A stretch of 64,000 bases of DNA from Bradyrhizobium nanningense (lineage in GTDB: Bacteria; Pseudomonadota; Alphaproteobacteria; Rhizobiales; Xanthobacteraceae), in the NCBI RefSeq assembly GCF_004114535.1, contig NZ_LBJC01000027.1:124001-188000 (forward strand), in the 5' to 3' direction. Shown here one piece after another: positions 8,357 through 17,318 of the stretch; position 1 is the stretch's first letter; the number at the start of each line of letters is the position of its first letter. The notes beneath the pieces were generated by a model. It searched no databases and was not told where the DNA came from. It worked only from the letters and a program-made list of their open reading frames with translations. A program made the position numbers and the translations under genes.

Positions 8357-9715
8357 ATGTGGCAAAATCTATCCTTGCGCGGGCGTATCAACCTCCTGCT
8401 GGCGCTGCTGCTGGCGCTGGGACTCGCCGTCAATATCGGCCGCCAGGTCGCGGAGGCGGGTCCCCGCGTGCAGGCCGAGGACCAGAGCGTGATCCGCCTC
8501 GCGCGCGAGTTCATCGAGATGATCGTGGCCGATCTCAACGAAGCGCCCAATCCGGATGCCAGGCTGAACCAGATCGCGCGCGACCTCAGCCGGCTGCGCC
8601 ATGTCAGCATCACGCTCCGGGATACCGGCGGCAACCCGCAGGCGCCGCCGCGGCTTGATGCCGATGCCGACACGCGCGGGCCGCCGGCCTGGTTCGTCAG
8701 CCTGGTTCATCCCGAGCAGACGGCGGTGAGCGTGCCGGTGTCGATCCATGGCAAGCCCGGCTCGCTCCTGATCACCTCGCATCCCGATGACGAGATCGCC
8801 GAGATCTGGGACGGCATCGTCACCCAGCTCGAGGTCGGCTCGGTGATCGCGCTGGCGCTGTTCTTCCTGATGATGAATGTGGTCGGCCGGGCGCTGGCGC
8901 CGCTGCAGTCGCTGGCGGAGGTGATGGGGAAGCTCGAAGGCGGGCACTACAAGGCCCGTGTCACGCCGGGCGGCGCGCCGGAACTGGCCGCGATCTGCAC
9001 CAAGCTCAACCACCTGGCCGCGACGCTTCATGGGGCGGTCGAGGACAAGCGGCGGCTCGCCGAGCGCACCGTGTCGCTCCAGGACATCGAGCGCAAGGAG
9101 ATCGCGCGCGAACTCCACGACGAGTTCGGGCCGTATCTGTTCTCGCTGCGCGCGCATGCCAGCGCGCTGGCGAAGCAGGCGGATGGACGCGCCCTGAACG
9201 CGGAGGCGGTGCGCAAGCACGGCAGCGCCATGCTGGAGCAGATCAATGCGCTCCAGCAGTTCAATCGCCGCGTGCTGGAGCGCCTCCGCCCCGTCGGCCT
9301 CGCCGAGCTCGGCCTGCGCCAGGCGCTGGAATCGCTGTCGAGGCTGTGGCGGGAGTCGCATCCCGATGTCGCGATCGAGACCGTGATCTCGCCGTCGCTT
9401 GGGGTTACCGGCGAGACCGCCGATCTCACCATCTACCGCATCGTGCAGGAGGCGCTCACCAATGTGTTCCGCCACGCCGGCGCGACCTCGGTCAATGTCG
9501 TGATCGAGCCGGTTGAGCAGACGGCTCACGATGGCCGCTTCTGCGCCCGGGTACGGGTCAGCGACAATGGCCGCGGCATGGAGCCGGGCCAGAAGCTCGG
9601 CTTCGGCCTCGTCGGCATGCGTGAGCGGATTCTGGCGCTGGGCGGCACGCTCAACGTCGTGTCCGGCGACGGCGGCTTGACGGTGGAAGCGCTGGTTCCG
9701 ACCGCTGCTGCCTGA
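8357..9715 (+). CDS. Membrane sensor histidine kinase (HisKA_3/NarX type)
   Basis: 452 residues. TM1 is at 10-28, a periplasmic sensor region at ~30-150, TM2 at ~160-178 (VIALALFFLMMNVVG), HAMP at ~180-235. Dimerisation helix ERKEIARELHDEFG carries phospho-His254; the ATPase has N-box IVQEALTNVFRHAGA and G-box LGFGLVGMRERILALGG. This is the kinase class that pairs with LuxR-type regulators, and the divergent neighbour is exactly that. The ~120-residue periplasmic domain presumably senses a PQQ/alcohol/metal-related signal; the ligand is unknown. Confidence 0.9.
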   Translation: MWQNLSLRGRINLLLALLLALGLAVNIGRQVAEAGPRVQAEDQSVIRLAREFIEMIVADLNEAPNPDARLNQIARDLSRLRHVSITLRDTGGNPQAPPRLDADADTRGPPAWFVSLVHPEQTAVSVPVSIHGKPGSLLITSHPDDEIAEIWDGIVTQLEVGSVIALALFFLMMNVVGRALAPLQSLAEVMGKLEGGHYKARVTPGGAPELAAICTKLNHLAATLHGAVEDKRRLAERTVSLQDIERKEIARELHDEFGPYLFSLRAHASALAKQADGRALNAEAVRKHGSAMLEQINALQQFNRRVLERLRPVGLAELGLRQALESLSRLWRESHPDVAIETVISPSLGVTGETADLTIYRIVQEALTNVFRHAGATSVNVVIEPVEQTAHDGRFCARVRVSDNGRGMEPGQKLGFGLVGMRERILALGGTLNVVSGDGGLTVEALVPTAAA

Positions 9716-9878
9716 TCGTGCCCGAGGCGATCGGGAAAAATTCCCGATTTCGTCGGGAAAACGGGTGCGGATATTGCCCGACCTTTTGTGGCTGGCGCAC
9801 CCATTGCGGCCGAATACACTCGTCCCGACCAATCGGCGAAGAGCAAAACAGCCGGTGGTCGCGGATGGGAAGGCGGGG

Positions 9879-12350
9879 ATGGGCAAGGTTCTTTGGTTCA
9901 AGCGTCGTTTGTTGATGGCCTCGGTGTCAACCGGTTTGCTGTCCGCCGTGCTGTCCGCAAGCCCCGCCGGGGCAGCGCAGGACGAGGAGACGAACGTCCA
10001 GAATCTGCCGCCGGTCGAAGTGACGGCGCCGCCGCCATCGGTGGCGCGGCGTACCGCGCCGACGCGGCCGGTCGCGCGCATCGGCGCTGCGTCGTCCGCC
10101 AGTGCCCGGACGCGCATCTACGTCTACCCGACTGCGCCGGGCACCGGCAGGGGTCTTGACGTCGACAAGGTCCCATCGTCGATCAACGCCGTCGATGCCA
10201 GCCAGATCAAGCGCACCGGTTCGCTGAACGTCACCGACGCGCTGCGCGACAACATCGCCGGCGTCAACATCACCGAGGTCACCGGCAATCCGTTCCAGCC
10301 GGACGTCGAATTCCGCGGCTTTGTCGCCTCCCCCGTGACGGGCACCCCGCAAGGCCTTGCGGTGTATCAGAACGGCGTCCGCATCAACGAAGCCTTCTCG
10401 GATGCCGTCAATTGGGACCTGATCCCGACCGCCGCGATCAGGTCGGTGACGCTGGTGACCAACAATGCCGCCTTCGGCCTCAACGCGCTGGGCGGCGCCA
10501 TCAACCTGCAAATGAAAGACGGCTTCACCTATCAGGGCGCGGAGCTCGATCTGATGGGCGGCTCGTTCGGCCGCATCCAGGGCTCGGCGCAATGGGGCAA
10601 GCAGGTCGACAAGAACTACGGCGTCTATGCCGCGCTCGAAGGCCTGCGCGACAACGGCTTCCGCAACTTCTCGCAATCGACCGTGCGGCGCTTCTACGGC
10701 GATGTCGGCTACAAGGCCGGCGACAGCGAATTCCACGCCAATATGGGCGTCGCCAAGAACGATTTCGGCGCCAACGCCACCGTTCCGGCCGAGCTGCTCG
10801 ACAAATATTGGGGCGCGACCTACACCACGCCGCAGACGACGTCCAACCGCGTCGGCTATCTCAACCTGACCGGCAAGGTCGATGCGACGCCGACCTGGAC
10901 GCTCGAAGGCACCGCGCATGTGCGCAGGTACGAGCAGAAGCTCGTCGACGGCAATCCGACTGACGTGCAGGAATGCGCCGATCCGGCGTTGCTCTGCTTT
11001 GGCGATGACGCCACGCCCGCGAACGGCGCAGGCGGAGTGCAGCTTGCCAATCCCTTTACGCCGGGAACCATCCTCGGCGAGATCGACCGGAGCACCATCC
11101 GTTCGACCAGTTTCGGCGTGTCGGGCCAGGCCACCAACACCGATCAGTTGTTTGGGCACGACAACCGCTTCGTGATGGGCGCGAGCTATGACGCCGGCGT
11201 CACGCGCTACGACGCCACCGCCGAGATCGGCTCGATCGGAGAGAACTACGTCGTCAGCGGCAGTGGGCTCTTCCTGGGACCGACCGGCCAGCCGCAAACA
11301 GTTGCCGGTCCCGTCTCGCTGCGGACCGTCAATCAATATAACGGCCTGTATGCGATGGACACGTTCAACGTCACCGATGCCTTCGCCATCACCGGCGGCG
11401 GCCGTTTCAACGTGGCGCGCATCTCGCTGGAAGATCAGCTCGGGACCGATCTCAACGGCGACCACACCTTTACCCGTTTCAATCCCGTCATCGGCGGCAC
11501 CTACAAGATCACGCCGGAGCTGACCGCCTATGCCGGCTATTCCGAGGCCAATCGCGTGCCGACGCCGCTGGAGCTCGGCTGCGCCGATCCTGTCCGGCCT
11601 TGTCTCCTTGCGGCGTTCTTGGTCTCCGATCCCCCTCTCAAGCAGGTCGTATCCAAGACCGTGGAAGCGGGCCTGCGCGGCACCAGGGAGCTGAACATCG
11701 GCACCCTCGGCTGGAAGCTCGGCGGCTTCCGAGCCACCAATTATGACGACATCGTCGCGATCCCCGCCGTCGGGCGCACTGGCTTCGGCTATTTCTCAAA
11801 TGTCGGCCGTACCAGGCGGCAGGGCTTCGAGGCCGAAGTCAACATCAAGTCGCCGACGCTCCAGTTTCAGGCGAGCTACGCCTTCGTCGACGCGCGTTAC
11901 CTAGACCCGCTCGAGCTCGGGTCGGAAAGCCCGTTTGCCGATCCGGCCACCCATACCATCCACGTCTCTCCCGGCAACCAGCTCCCCGCGATCCCCCGCC
12001 ACCGCGTCAAGGTTGGCATCGACTATGCCGTGACCGATGTCTGGAAGGTCGGCGGCAACGCGCTGTTCGTCTCCAGCCAATATCTGGTCGGCGACGAGTC
12101 GAACCAGTTCGCAAAGTTGCCATCTTATACGGTTTTCAATCTCCACACCTCCTACCAGGTCACGAAGAACATCCAGCTCTATGGCAAGGTCGACAACATC
12201 TTCGACAAGCGTTATGCGACTTACGGACACTTCTTCGACCGCGGGGCCTTGCCCAACTTCACCAATGGCGGCGCAGATTTCACCGACCCGCGCTCGTTGA
12301 GCCCGGCAAGGCCGCGCGCGTTCTACGCGGGGATCCGGGTGACGTTCTAG
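9879..12350 (+). CDS. TonB-dependent outer-membrane receptor (candidate LutH-like)
   Basis: 823 residues from ATG 9879, preceded by GGAAGGCGGGG. Signal peptide ends near SPAGAAQ; a TonB-box-like PPVEVTAP follows. Plug domain is ~75-200 (VPSSINAVDASQIKRTGSLNVTDAL, NNAAFGLNALGGAINLQMKDG) and the rest is a 22-strand-type barrel ending YAGIRVTF with a C-terminal Phe. The open frame extends to 9765 but that segment lacks a signal sequence. TonB receptors import scarce chelated substrates. Position beside a PQQ-type ABC system and two-component pair suggests a lanthanide- or metal-chelate substrate (inference). Confidence 0.85.
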   Translation: MGKVLWFKRRLLMASVSTGLLSAVLSASPAGAAQDEETNVQNLPPVEVTAPPPSVARRTAPTRPVARIGAASSASARTRIYVYPTAPGTGRGLDVDKVPSSINAVDASQIKRTGSLNVTDALRDNIAGVNITEVTGNPFQPDVEFRGFVASPVTGTPQGLAVYQNGVRINEAFSDAVNWDLIPTAAIRSVTLVTNNAAFGLNALGGAINLQMKDGFTYQGAELDLMGGSFGRIQGSAQWGKQVDKNYGVYAALEGLRDNGFRNFSQSTVRRFYGDVGYKAGDSEFHANMGVAKNDFGANATVPAELLDKYWGATYTTPQTTSNRVGYLNLTGKVDATPTWTLEGTAHVRRYEQKLVDGNPTDVQECADPALLCFGDDATPANGAGGVQLANPFTPGTILGEIDRSTIRSTSFGVSGQATNTDQLFGHDNRFVMGASYDAGVTRYDATAEIGSIGENYVVSGSGLFLGPTGQPQTVAGPVSLRTVNQYNGLYAMDTFNVTDAFAITGGGRFNVARISLEDQLGTDLNGDHTFTRFNPVIGGTYKITPELTAYAGYSEANRVPTPLELGCADPVRPCLLAAFLVSDPPLKQVVSKTVEAGLRGTRELNIGTLGWKLGGFRATNYDDIVAIPAVGRTGFGYFSNVGRTRRQGFEAEVNIKSPTLQFQASYAFVDARYLDPLELGSESPFADPATHTIHVSPGNQLPAIPRHRVKVGIDYAVTDVWKVGGNALFVSSQYLVGDESNQFAKLPSYTVFNLHTSYQVTKNIQLYGKVDNIFDKRYATYGHFFDRGALPNFTNGGADFTDPRSLSPARPRAFYAGIRVTF

Positions 12351-12370
12351 GCACGGCTGCCGCGCCCCTC

Positions 12371-12781
12371 GTGTCCGCGATGGCGCTCGCTGAGCTTGCA
12401 GAATATTCCGCCTCCGGCATGATGGCTTCGGAGGCCTGCTTTGCCGTGTCGTTGAAGAATCCGGATGCCGTCGCTTCGATCGTTGCAGCGCTTCGGCACG
12501 TCTACGGCGATGAGATCGCGCGACTTATGCTCGTCGAGGGTATGAGCCTCGCCGACTTGATCGATGCGATGTTCTCCGCGCCGTTGAGCCACCGCGAGGC
12601 CGTTCGAGACATCACCGACGGATTGGACGATTTTGTCGTTTCACCGAACCTCGGTCTGATGTGGCACCTCAGATACATCTATGCGGATGAGCCCGGATCC
12701 CTGCACGTCGTGGACATGGAGATCGCCACGCCGAATGGCACGCTGGCAAGCAAGGACGTCTGGCTTCGTCTGTCCTCTTAG
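12371..12781 (+). CDS. Hypothetical protein, 136 aa
   Basis: Starts at GTG 12371, or ATG 12380, 20 nt after the receptor gene, so it may be co-transcribed. No signal peptide. Predicted mixed alpha/beta with NPDAVASIVAALRHVYGDEIARLMLVEGMSLADLIDAMF and a C-terminal beta segment SLHVVDMEIATPNGTLASKDVWLRL. I do not recognise the family. Base composition matches its neighbours. Confidence 0.5.
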   Translation: MSAMALAELAEYSASGMMASEACFAVSLKNPDAVASIVAALRHVYGDEIARLMLVEGMSLADLIDAMFSAPLSHREAVRDITDGLDDFVVSPNLGLMWHLRYIYADEPGSLHVVDMEIATPNGTLASKDVWLRLSS

Positions 12782-12929
12782 AGGGGCGGCGCTTTGGATG
12801 ATTTGATCTCGGCGCCGGCGAAGGTCCGGCGGCGTCATCTTTACTAATCAGAAACCATGTCAAATGATCCGAAAACTTTAACGAAACCACTCGGTGGTCT
12901 CCGCGTCAGTTTGTCGGAGGACCCGTGTG

Positions 12930-13097
12930 ATGACAGAGCGCCAATTGAGAGAGCAGGAATGCCGGATCGCGCGTTATCGGCGTCTGGAGCGGGAGGTGAC
13001 GGATCCGCTGGCCGCGTATCTGCTTCACGGAATCGTCGAGGAGCTCGAAGCCGAGCTGCGCAAGGACAGGCCGGATTGGCACGGGCCGCATGATTAA
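12930..13097 (+). CDS. Small hypothetical protein, 55 aa
   Basis: MTERQLREQECRIARYRRLEREVTDPLAAYLLHGIVEELEAELRKD, an entirely helical, charged small cytoplasmic protein. Similar 50-60 residue helical proteins are common in Bradyrhizobium. The start is chosen at ATG 12930. The stop lies inside a strong inverted repeat (13086-13122), so transcription may end right there. Confidence 0.55.
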   Translation: MTERQLREQECRIARYRRLEREVTDPLAAYLLHGIVEELEAELRKDRPDWHGPHD

Positions 13098-13122
13098 CGC
13101 TTTTTTAGCGCTAATCATGCGG
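13086..13122. terminator. Long hairpin with T6 loop overlapping a stop codon
   Basis: Left arm CCGCATGATTAACGCT and right arm AGCGCTAATCATGCGG pair over 16 bp with one mismatch, with a run of T between them. The stem covers the end of the 55-residue gene and an ATG at 13090 that opens the next frame. Candidate terminator or attenuator for the gene that follows; the loop T-run rather than a 3' T-run makes a classical Rho-independent terminator less certain. Confidence 0.55.
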
Positions 13123-13155
13123 ATGATGTGGAGGATTGCCAGGGAGACTGCTCCC

Positions 13156-13557
13156 ATGCTCAAGGACGGGACATATGCGGCGTGGTACAAGACGCCGCTC
13201 GACCAGGGGACCGGGATCGTCCATGTCGCGAACGGACAGATCTGGGGCCGCGACAGCCTGATGACGTATCACGGCTCGTGTCGGGTCGATGGAGATCACT
13301 TCACTGCCACCGTGTCGACGAAGCGCCATACCGACGGACGTGCAACGGTGTTCGGCGTGGAAGACGAGCTCACTTTGGACATCGAGGGAAACTGCCCCGG
13401 CAAGATCGCGACTTACACCGCGACGGCACAACAAGTGCCCGGAATGATTCTTCAGGGAACGCTCATTCTCACCGAACAGCAGGAACCTTCGCGCATCGAG
13501 CCGCCTCCGGCGTTCAACCCCGGCAAGCTGCCAAAGTTGCCGAAGCGCTCGCGCTGA
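13156..13557 (+). CDS. GrlR-like regulatory protein
   Basis: 133 residues from ATG 13156 (MLKDGTYAAWYKTPLDQGTGIVHVANGQIWGRDSLMTYHG, given here as two short motifs: MLKDGTYAAWY and GQIWGRDSLMTYHGS). The succession of short beta strands with G-x-V and GRDS-x-M-x-YHG is that of the GrlR fold, a small beta-barrel first known as a repressor partner in enterobacterial type III secretion. In rhizobia such proteins are widespread outside secretion loci and their role is unknown. An alternative ATG at 13090 would lie within a hairpin and adds 22 residues with no family match. No type III genes are nearby. Confidence 0.6.
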   Translation: MLKDGTYAAWYKTPLDQGTGIVHVANGQIWGRDSLMTYHGSCRVDGDHFTATVSTKRHTDGRATVFGVEDELTLDIEGNCPGKIATYTATAQQVPGMILQGTLILTEQQEPSRIEPPPAFNPGKLPKLPKRSR

Positions 13558-13930
13558 TCGAGGCCGTAGCACCAGTCGACTGATCGTTGAACCGGCATCT
13601 TGCCAGCGACGACCCGAACTTCGACCCCAGCAAATTCCGGCTCTGCGGCTGCCTCGCGCTTGTTGAGCTCGGCAAGTCCATGGTCACCCGGTGCAGAATG
13701 CGGACCCAGGCGGGGTCCGCAGCGGACATGCACTGTTAAGGAAGCCTTTGCAGCGGAAGCCCCGTGCTTCCAATCTGCAAGCTGAACTTGCCAAAAGCTC
13801 GGGATGCTCTTCCGCGGGGTAGATATCCCGCGCTCACTCAACCGATTAACGTGCTGTTAGCAGACTCTATCGCAAATAGTTCCGCAGGATAACGACAACC
13901 CGGCCGGGTTCCAGCACCCGGAGCATTTGC
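13558..13930. other. Intergenic region without a supported gene
   Basis: About 370 bases. It holds one perfect small hairpin (GCGGACCC-AGGCG-GGGTCCGC, 13700-13720). Frames crossing it lack recognisable domains and overlap the GrlR-like gene on the opposite strand. A promoter for the membrane protein at 13931 should lie at its right end, but I see no convincing match. Confidence 0.5.
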
Positions 13931-15502
13931 GTGAACGTACCGGCTCCCCTGACCGCAGAAGATTTCGTCGCACGCACCGCTCGCTCGGATCGATCGGTCG
14001 CGACCGTGGTGTTCGCCCTTCTGGCCGTCGCCTCGTTTCTTCCGACGCTGCTTGTCCCCATTCCGGCGATGGGGGATTACGTCAACCATCTCGCCCGCAT
14101 GTATCTTCTGACCGAAATGGGCACCGCCAATGCCAATCCATACTACCAGGCGGCATGGGCTTTCTATCCGAATCTGGCGATGGACTTGGTGGTTCCGCAG
14201 ATGGCGCGGCTGCTCGGCGTTGAAAATGCCACCCGGCTTTTTCTTCTCTTCAGCCAGATACTCGTCGTCGGCGGCGCGCTTGCGCTCGAATGGGTCGTGA
14301 AGGGGCGCGTTCACCTCGCCGGTTTCGCGGCGTTGATGTTCCTTTACTGCCTTCCGTTCTCCTGGGGATTCACCAACTTCGAATGCGGCCTCGGCATCGC
14401 GCTTTGGGGCATCGCCGCCTATCTGGCCATTGCCGGCCGATCAGCACCCGTACGTCTCGCGGTCAACGCAGCTTCCGTCATGGTGCTGCTTGCGGCGCAT
14501 TTCTTTGCCCTGGGCGTCTACGGCGCGACGCTCGGATTCTACGAATTGTGGCGCGCTTTCGACCGGAAATGTTCCGTGCGCGAGATCGCGCTCCGGTTCC
14601 TCACGCTTGCAACACCGGCGGTCGTGCTATTGGCGACAATGAAGCTGGCCCACGGCTCGGTGGGAAACGAGGGCACCCTCTGGTATTTCGATTGCAAGCT
14701 GCTCTGGCCGTTCTTCATCGTCAATGGCTACAGCATGGCTGTCTCAGGAGCTAGCGCGATCGTGCTGCTTGTGGCGGTATACATTGCGGCGAGATGCCGT
14801 GCGCTCAAGTTGATGCCTGCCGGGATCTGGATCGCAGCCGGCTTCGCGTTACTCTATCTTGCTATTCCGCCAAGGCTATTTAACACGGCGTACGCCGATA
14901 TCCGAGTTCTCCCTGCAATTGCCTTGATACTTCCGGCTTTTGGCTTGCTGTCGTTGCCCGATCGACGATGGACGATGGCTGCGCTCGTCATTGTCTGCGG
15001 CATCACGCTCGCAAATCTGGGCGTGGTGCTCAATGTCTGGCTCTCTTACCGTTCGGAGTACGCGGCCGTCATCAAGTCCCTCCAGCATATCGACCGGGGC
15101 TCGAAGATACTGATTGGGACCAGCGCGGAAGGCGAGGATCCGCCGTTCGAGGATCTCACACAATTCCCCATATATTACGCGCCGACGCTCGCCGTGCACT
15201 ATGCCAATGCTTTCGTGGCGAACGTGTTCACCGAGACGGGCAAGCAGCCGATTCAGGTGCGCGACGATGTCCGCCGGCTCAGCATACCCAACGGCACGCC
15301 CGTGCCGGTGCGTTGGCTGAGCGCCATCTTCGAAGGAAAAACAGCCGTGCCCGAAGGCAGGGCTGCCATCCGCACCTGGTATCGAGACTACGACTACCTC
15401 TATTTGGTTGGCCCTGCCATGGCGAACCCGCTGCCAGACCTGCTTGAAGAATTGGACAGGTCCGGACGCTTCGCTCTCTATAAGATCCGCCGCGCACCCT
15501 GA
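13931..15502 (+). CDS. Polytopic membrane protein, possibly GT-C glycosyltransferase-like
   Basis: 523 residues from GTG 13931. About ten to eleven hydrophobic segments between residues 20 and 375 (for example VATVVFALLAVASFLPTLLV, LAGFAALMFLYCLPFSWGF), then a C-terminal ~150-residue non-membrane part. The first loop has PAMGDYVNHLARMYLL, an acidic residue followed by H-x2-R-x3-L, similar in layout to the first periplasmic loop of GT-C enzymes. No close family recognised. Monocistronic by position. Function unknown; glycosyltransferase is only a suggestion. Confidence 0.65.
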   Translation: MNVPAPLTAEDFVARTARSDRSVATVVFALLAVASFLPTLLVPIPAMGDYVNHLARMYLLTEMGTANANPYYQAAWAFYPNLAMDLVVPQMARLLGVENATRLFLLFSQILVVGGALALEWVVKGRVHLAGFAALMFLYCLPFSWGFTNFECGLGIALWGIAAYLAIAGRSAPVRLAVNAASVMVLLAAHFFALGVYGATLGFYELWRAFDRKCSVREIALRFLTLATPAVVLLATMKLAHGSVGNEGTLWYFDCKLLWPFFIVNGYSMAVSGASAIVLLVAVYIAARCRALKLMPAGIWIAAGFALLYLAIPPRLFNTAYADIRVLPAIALILPAFGLLSLPDRRWTMAALVIVCGITLANLGVVLNVWLSYRSEYAAVIKSLQHIDRGSKILIGTSAEGEDPPFEDLTQFPIYYAPTLAVHYANAFVANVFTETGKQPIQVRDDVRRLSIPNGTPVPVRWLSAIFEGKTAVPEGRAAIRTWYRDYDYLYLVGPAMANPLPDLLEELDRSGRFALYKIRRAP

Positions 15503-15624
15503 GAGGCAAGGCAATTTGCCACGTCCGGCAATTCTGCACCCTCAGCCCTCGGCTCCCCGCTTCTCAAACCGCCCTGGACTCGCCATTGTGCGCCCGCAAC
15601 AGGCTCGGAAGCGGAGAAGCATCA

Positions 15625-17082
15625 ATGTCGGACAAGGTCTCGCGTCGCCGGTTCGCGAAACTCGCGGGGCTGTCTGCAGCCGGTCTGACCGGTTCGCTCG
15701 ATGCGGCCGAGGCGAGGCCGGCAGCAGCGCCGCGCACCGGCTTTCCGGCCGGCTTTGTCTGGGGCACGGCCACTTCGTCCTATCAGGTCGAGGGCGCCGT
15801 CAACGAGGACGGGCGAGGGGCCTCGATCTGGGACAAGTTCGTGCGCATCCCCGGCAAGATCGAGGACGGCACCACTGGTGACCGCGCCAATGAGCACTAT
15901 CACCGCTACAAGGAGGACATCGCGCTCATCAAGACGCTCGGCTGCAAGGCCTACCGCTTCTCGGTGGCGTGGCCGCGGCTGTTTCCGGACGGCGACGGCA
16001 AGCCTAACCCGAAGGGGCTCGACTTCTATAACCGGCTCATTGACGAGCTCTTGAAGAACGGCATCGACCCGTGGCTGACGCTCTATCACTGGGACCTGCC
16101 GCAATCGCTTGAGGATCGCTTCGGCGGCTGGCGCTCGACGGAGACCTGCAAGATCTTCGGCGACTATGCGGCCTATGTCGCCGAGCATCTGACCGATCGC
16201 GTCAAAAACGTCTTCACGCTGAACGAGAGCGGCCGCTTCGTCTATTTCGGCTACGGCATCGGCATCGACGCGCCGGGCTTGAGACTGCCGCAAGCCGAGG
16301 TCAACCAGATCAGGCACAACAGCGCGCTGGCGCACGGGCTCGCGGTCCAGGCGGTGCGCGCCCACGGCCGGCGCGGCACCAGGGTCGGGCCGGCCGAGAA
16401 CGTCGATGCTTGCGCGCCCGCGATCGACACGCCGGAGAACGTTCGCGCTGCCGAGATCGCGCTGCGCGAGATGAACGCCGGCTATCTCAACGTCATCATG
16501 ACGGGCCGCTATACCGACGCCTTCCTGAAATTCGCCGGGCCCAACGCGCCCAAATACACAGATGCGGAGCTGAAGATCATCTCCTCGCCGGTCGATTTCC
16601 TCGGCCTCAACATCTACGCGCCGCAGAACTACGTAGTGGCCTCCGACCAGGGCGCGGGATTCATGCCGCTGCCGATTCCGAAATCGTTCCCGCACATGAA
16701 TTCGGACTGGCTGCGCATCGGACCCGAGACGATCTATTGGGTGCCGAAGCTGGCGGCCAAGATCTGGAAGACGGATGCGATCTATATCAGCGAGAACGGC
16801 GCCTCCGGCGACGATTTCGTCACGCCCGACGGCAAGATCTACGACACCGACCGCATCATGTACCTGCGCAATTATCTCGCCCAGCTCCAGCGCGCCACGG
16901 CGGAAGGCGTGCCGGTGCGCGGCTATTTCCTCTGGAGCCTGATGGACAATTTCGAGTGGATATACGGGCTGAACAAGCGTTTCGGGCTGTACCATGTCAA
17001 TTTCGACACTCAGGTCCGGACCCCGAAGCTCAGCGCCAGCTTCTACCGCAACGTGATCGCGAACAACGCGGCAGGGGCGTGA
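15625..17082 (+). CDS. Tat-exported glycoside hydrolase family 1 (beta-glucosidase-like)
   Basis: 485 residues from ATG 15625 with a GGAG upstream. A twin-arginine signal SRRRFAKLAGLSAAGL precedes the GH1 barrel (FPAGFVWGTATSSYQVEGA). Nucleophile Glu390 is in YISENGAS. The acid/base Glu201 is in FTLNESGRF, where the family usually has T-x-NEP. Glycone-binding residues W/H are seen in LTLYHWDLPQ, and WSLMDNFEW near the C-terminus is the standard motif. Hydrolyses beta-glucosides or related substrates, here predicted in the periplasm, unlike most bacterial GH1 enzymes. Monocistronic. Confidence 0.9.
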   Translation: MSDKVSRRRFAKLAGLSAAGLTGSLDAAEARPAAAPRTGFPAGFVWGTATSSYQVEGAVNEDGRGASIWDKFVRIPGKIEDGTTGDRANEHYHRYKEDIALIKTLGCKAYRFSVAWPRLFPDGDGKPNPKGLDFYNRLIDELLKNGIDPWLTLYHWDLPQSLEDRFGGWRSTETCKIFGDYAAYVAEHLTDRVKNVFTLNESGRFVYFGYGIGIDAPGLRLPQAEVNQIRHNSALAHGLAVQAVRAHGRRGTRVGPAENVDACAPAIDTPENVRAAEIALREMNAGYLNVIMTGRYTDAFLKFAGPNAPKYTDAELKIISSPVDFLGLNIYAPQNYVVASDQGAGFMPLPIPKSFPHMNSDWLRIGPETIYWVPKLAAKIWKTDAIYISENGASGDDFVTPDGKIYDTDRIMYLRNYLAQLQRATAEGVPVRGYFLWSLMDNFEWIYGLNKRFGLYHVNFDTQVRTPKLSASFYRNVIANNAAGA

Positions 17083-17104
17083 TCGCCGCCGTCGTGTAGA
17101 GGCC

Positions 17105-17190
17105 GTCATGCCCGGGCTTGTCCCGGGCATCCACGTTTCCTCGCGCGGCGTGCCAAGGCGTGATGGCCGGGACAGGGCCCGGCCATGATG
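17105..17190. repeat. Double palindromic intergenic repeat
   Basis: Two hairpins in tandem: ATGCCCGGG...CCCGGGCAT (17108-17130) and ATGGCCGGG...CCCGGCCAT (17163-17186). Between and around them is the GTCATGCCCGGGCTTGTCCC type text that recurs through Bradyrhizobium and Rhodopseudomonas genomes. It lies between the glycosidase and thiolase genes and could act as a transcription end for the former. Confidence 0.7.
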
Positions 17191-17318
17191 TCGTGGAGGC
17201 TTTCAGCGCTAGCCGTGCAGCGGAAAATCCGGGTGAGAAGCGGTGAACGCCGCGCATTGACTCTCCTCTCCCCCTTATCCAAAACCGTCCTCAACGCTTA
17301 CAACAAGAGGACACGCCC

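Noticed and set aside
13452..13841. Possible minus-strand gene in the 13.6-13.8 kb gap
   Set aside because: Overlaps the GrlR-like gene, has no ribosome site or domain.
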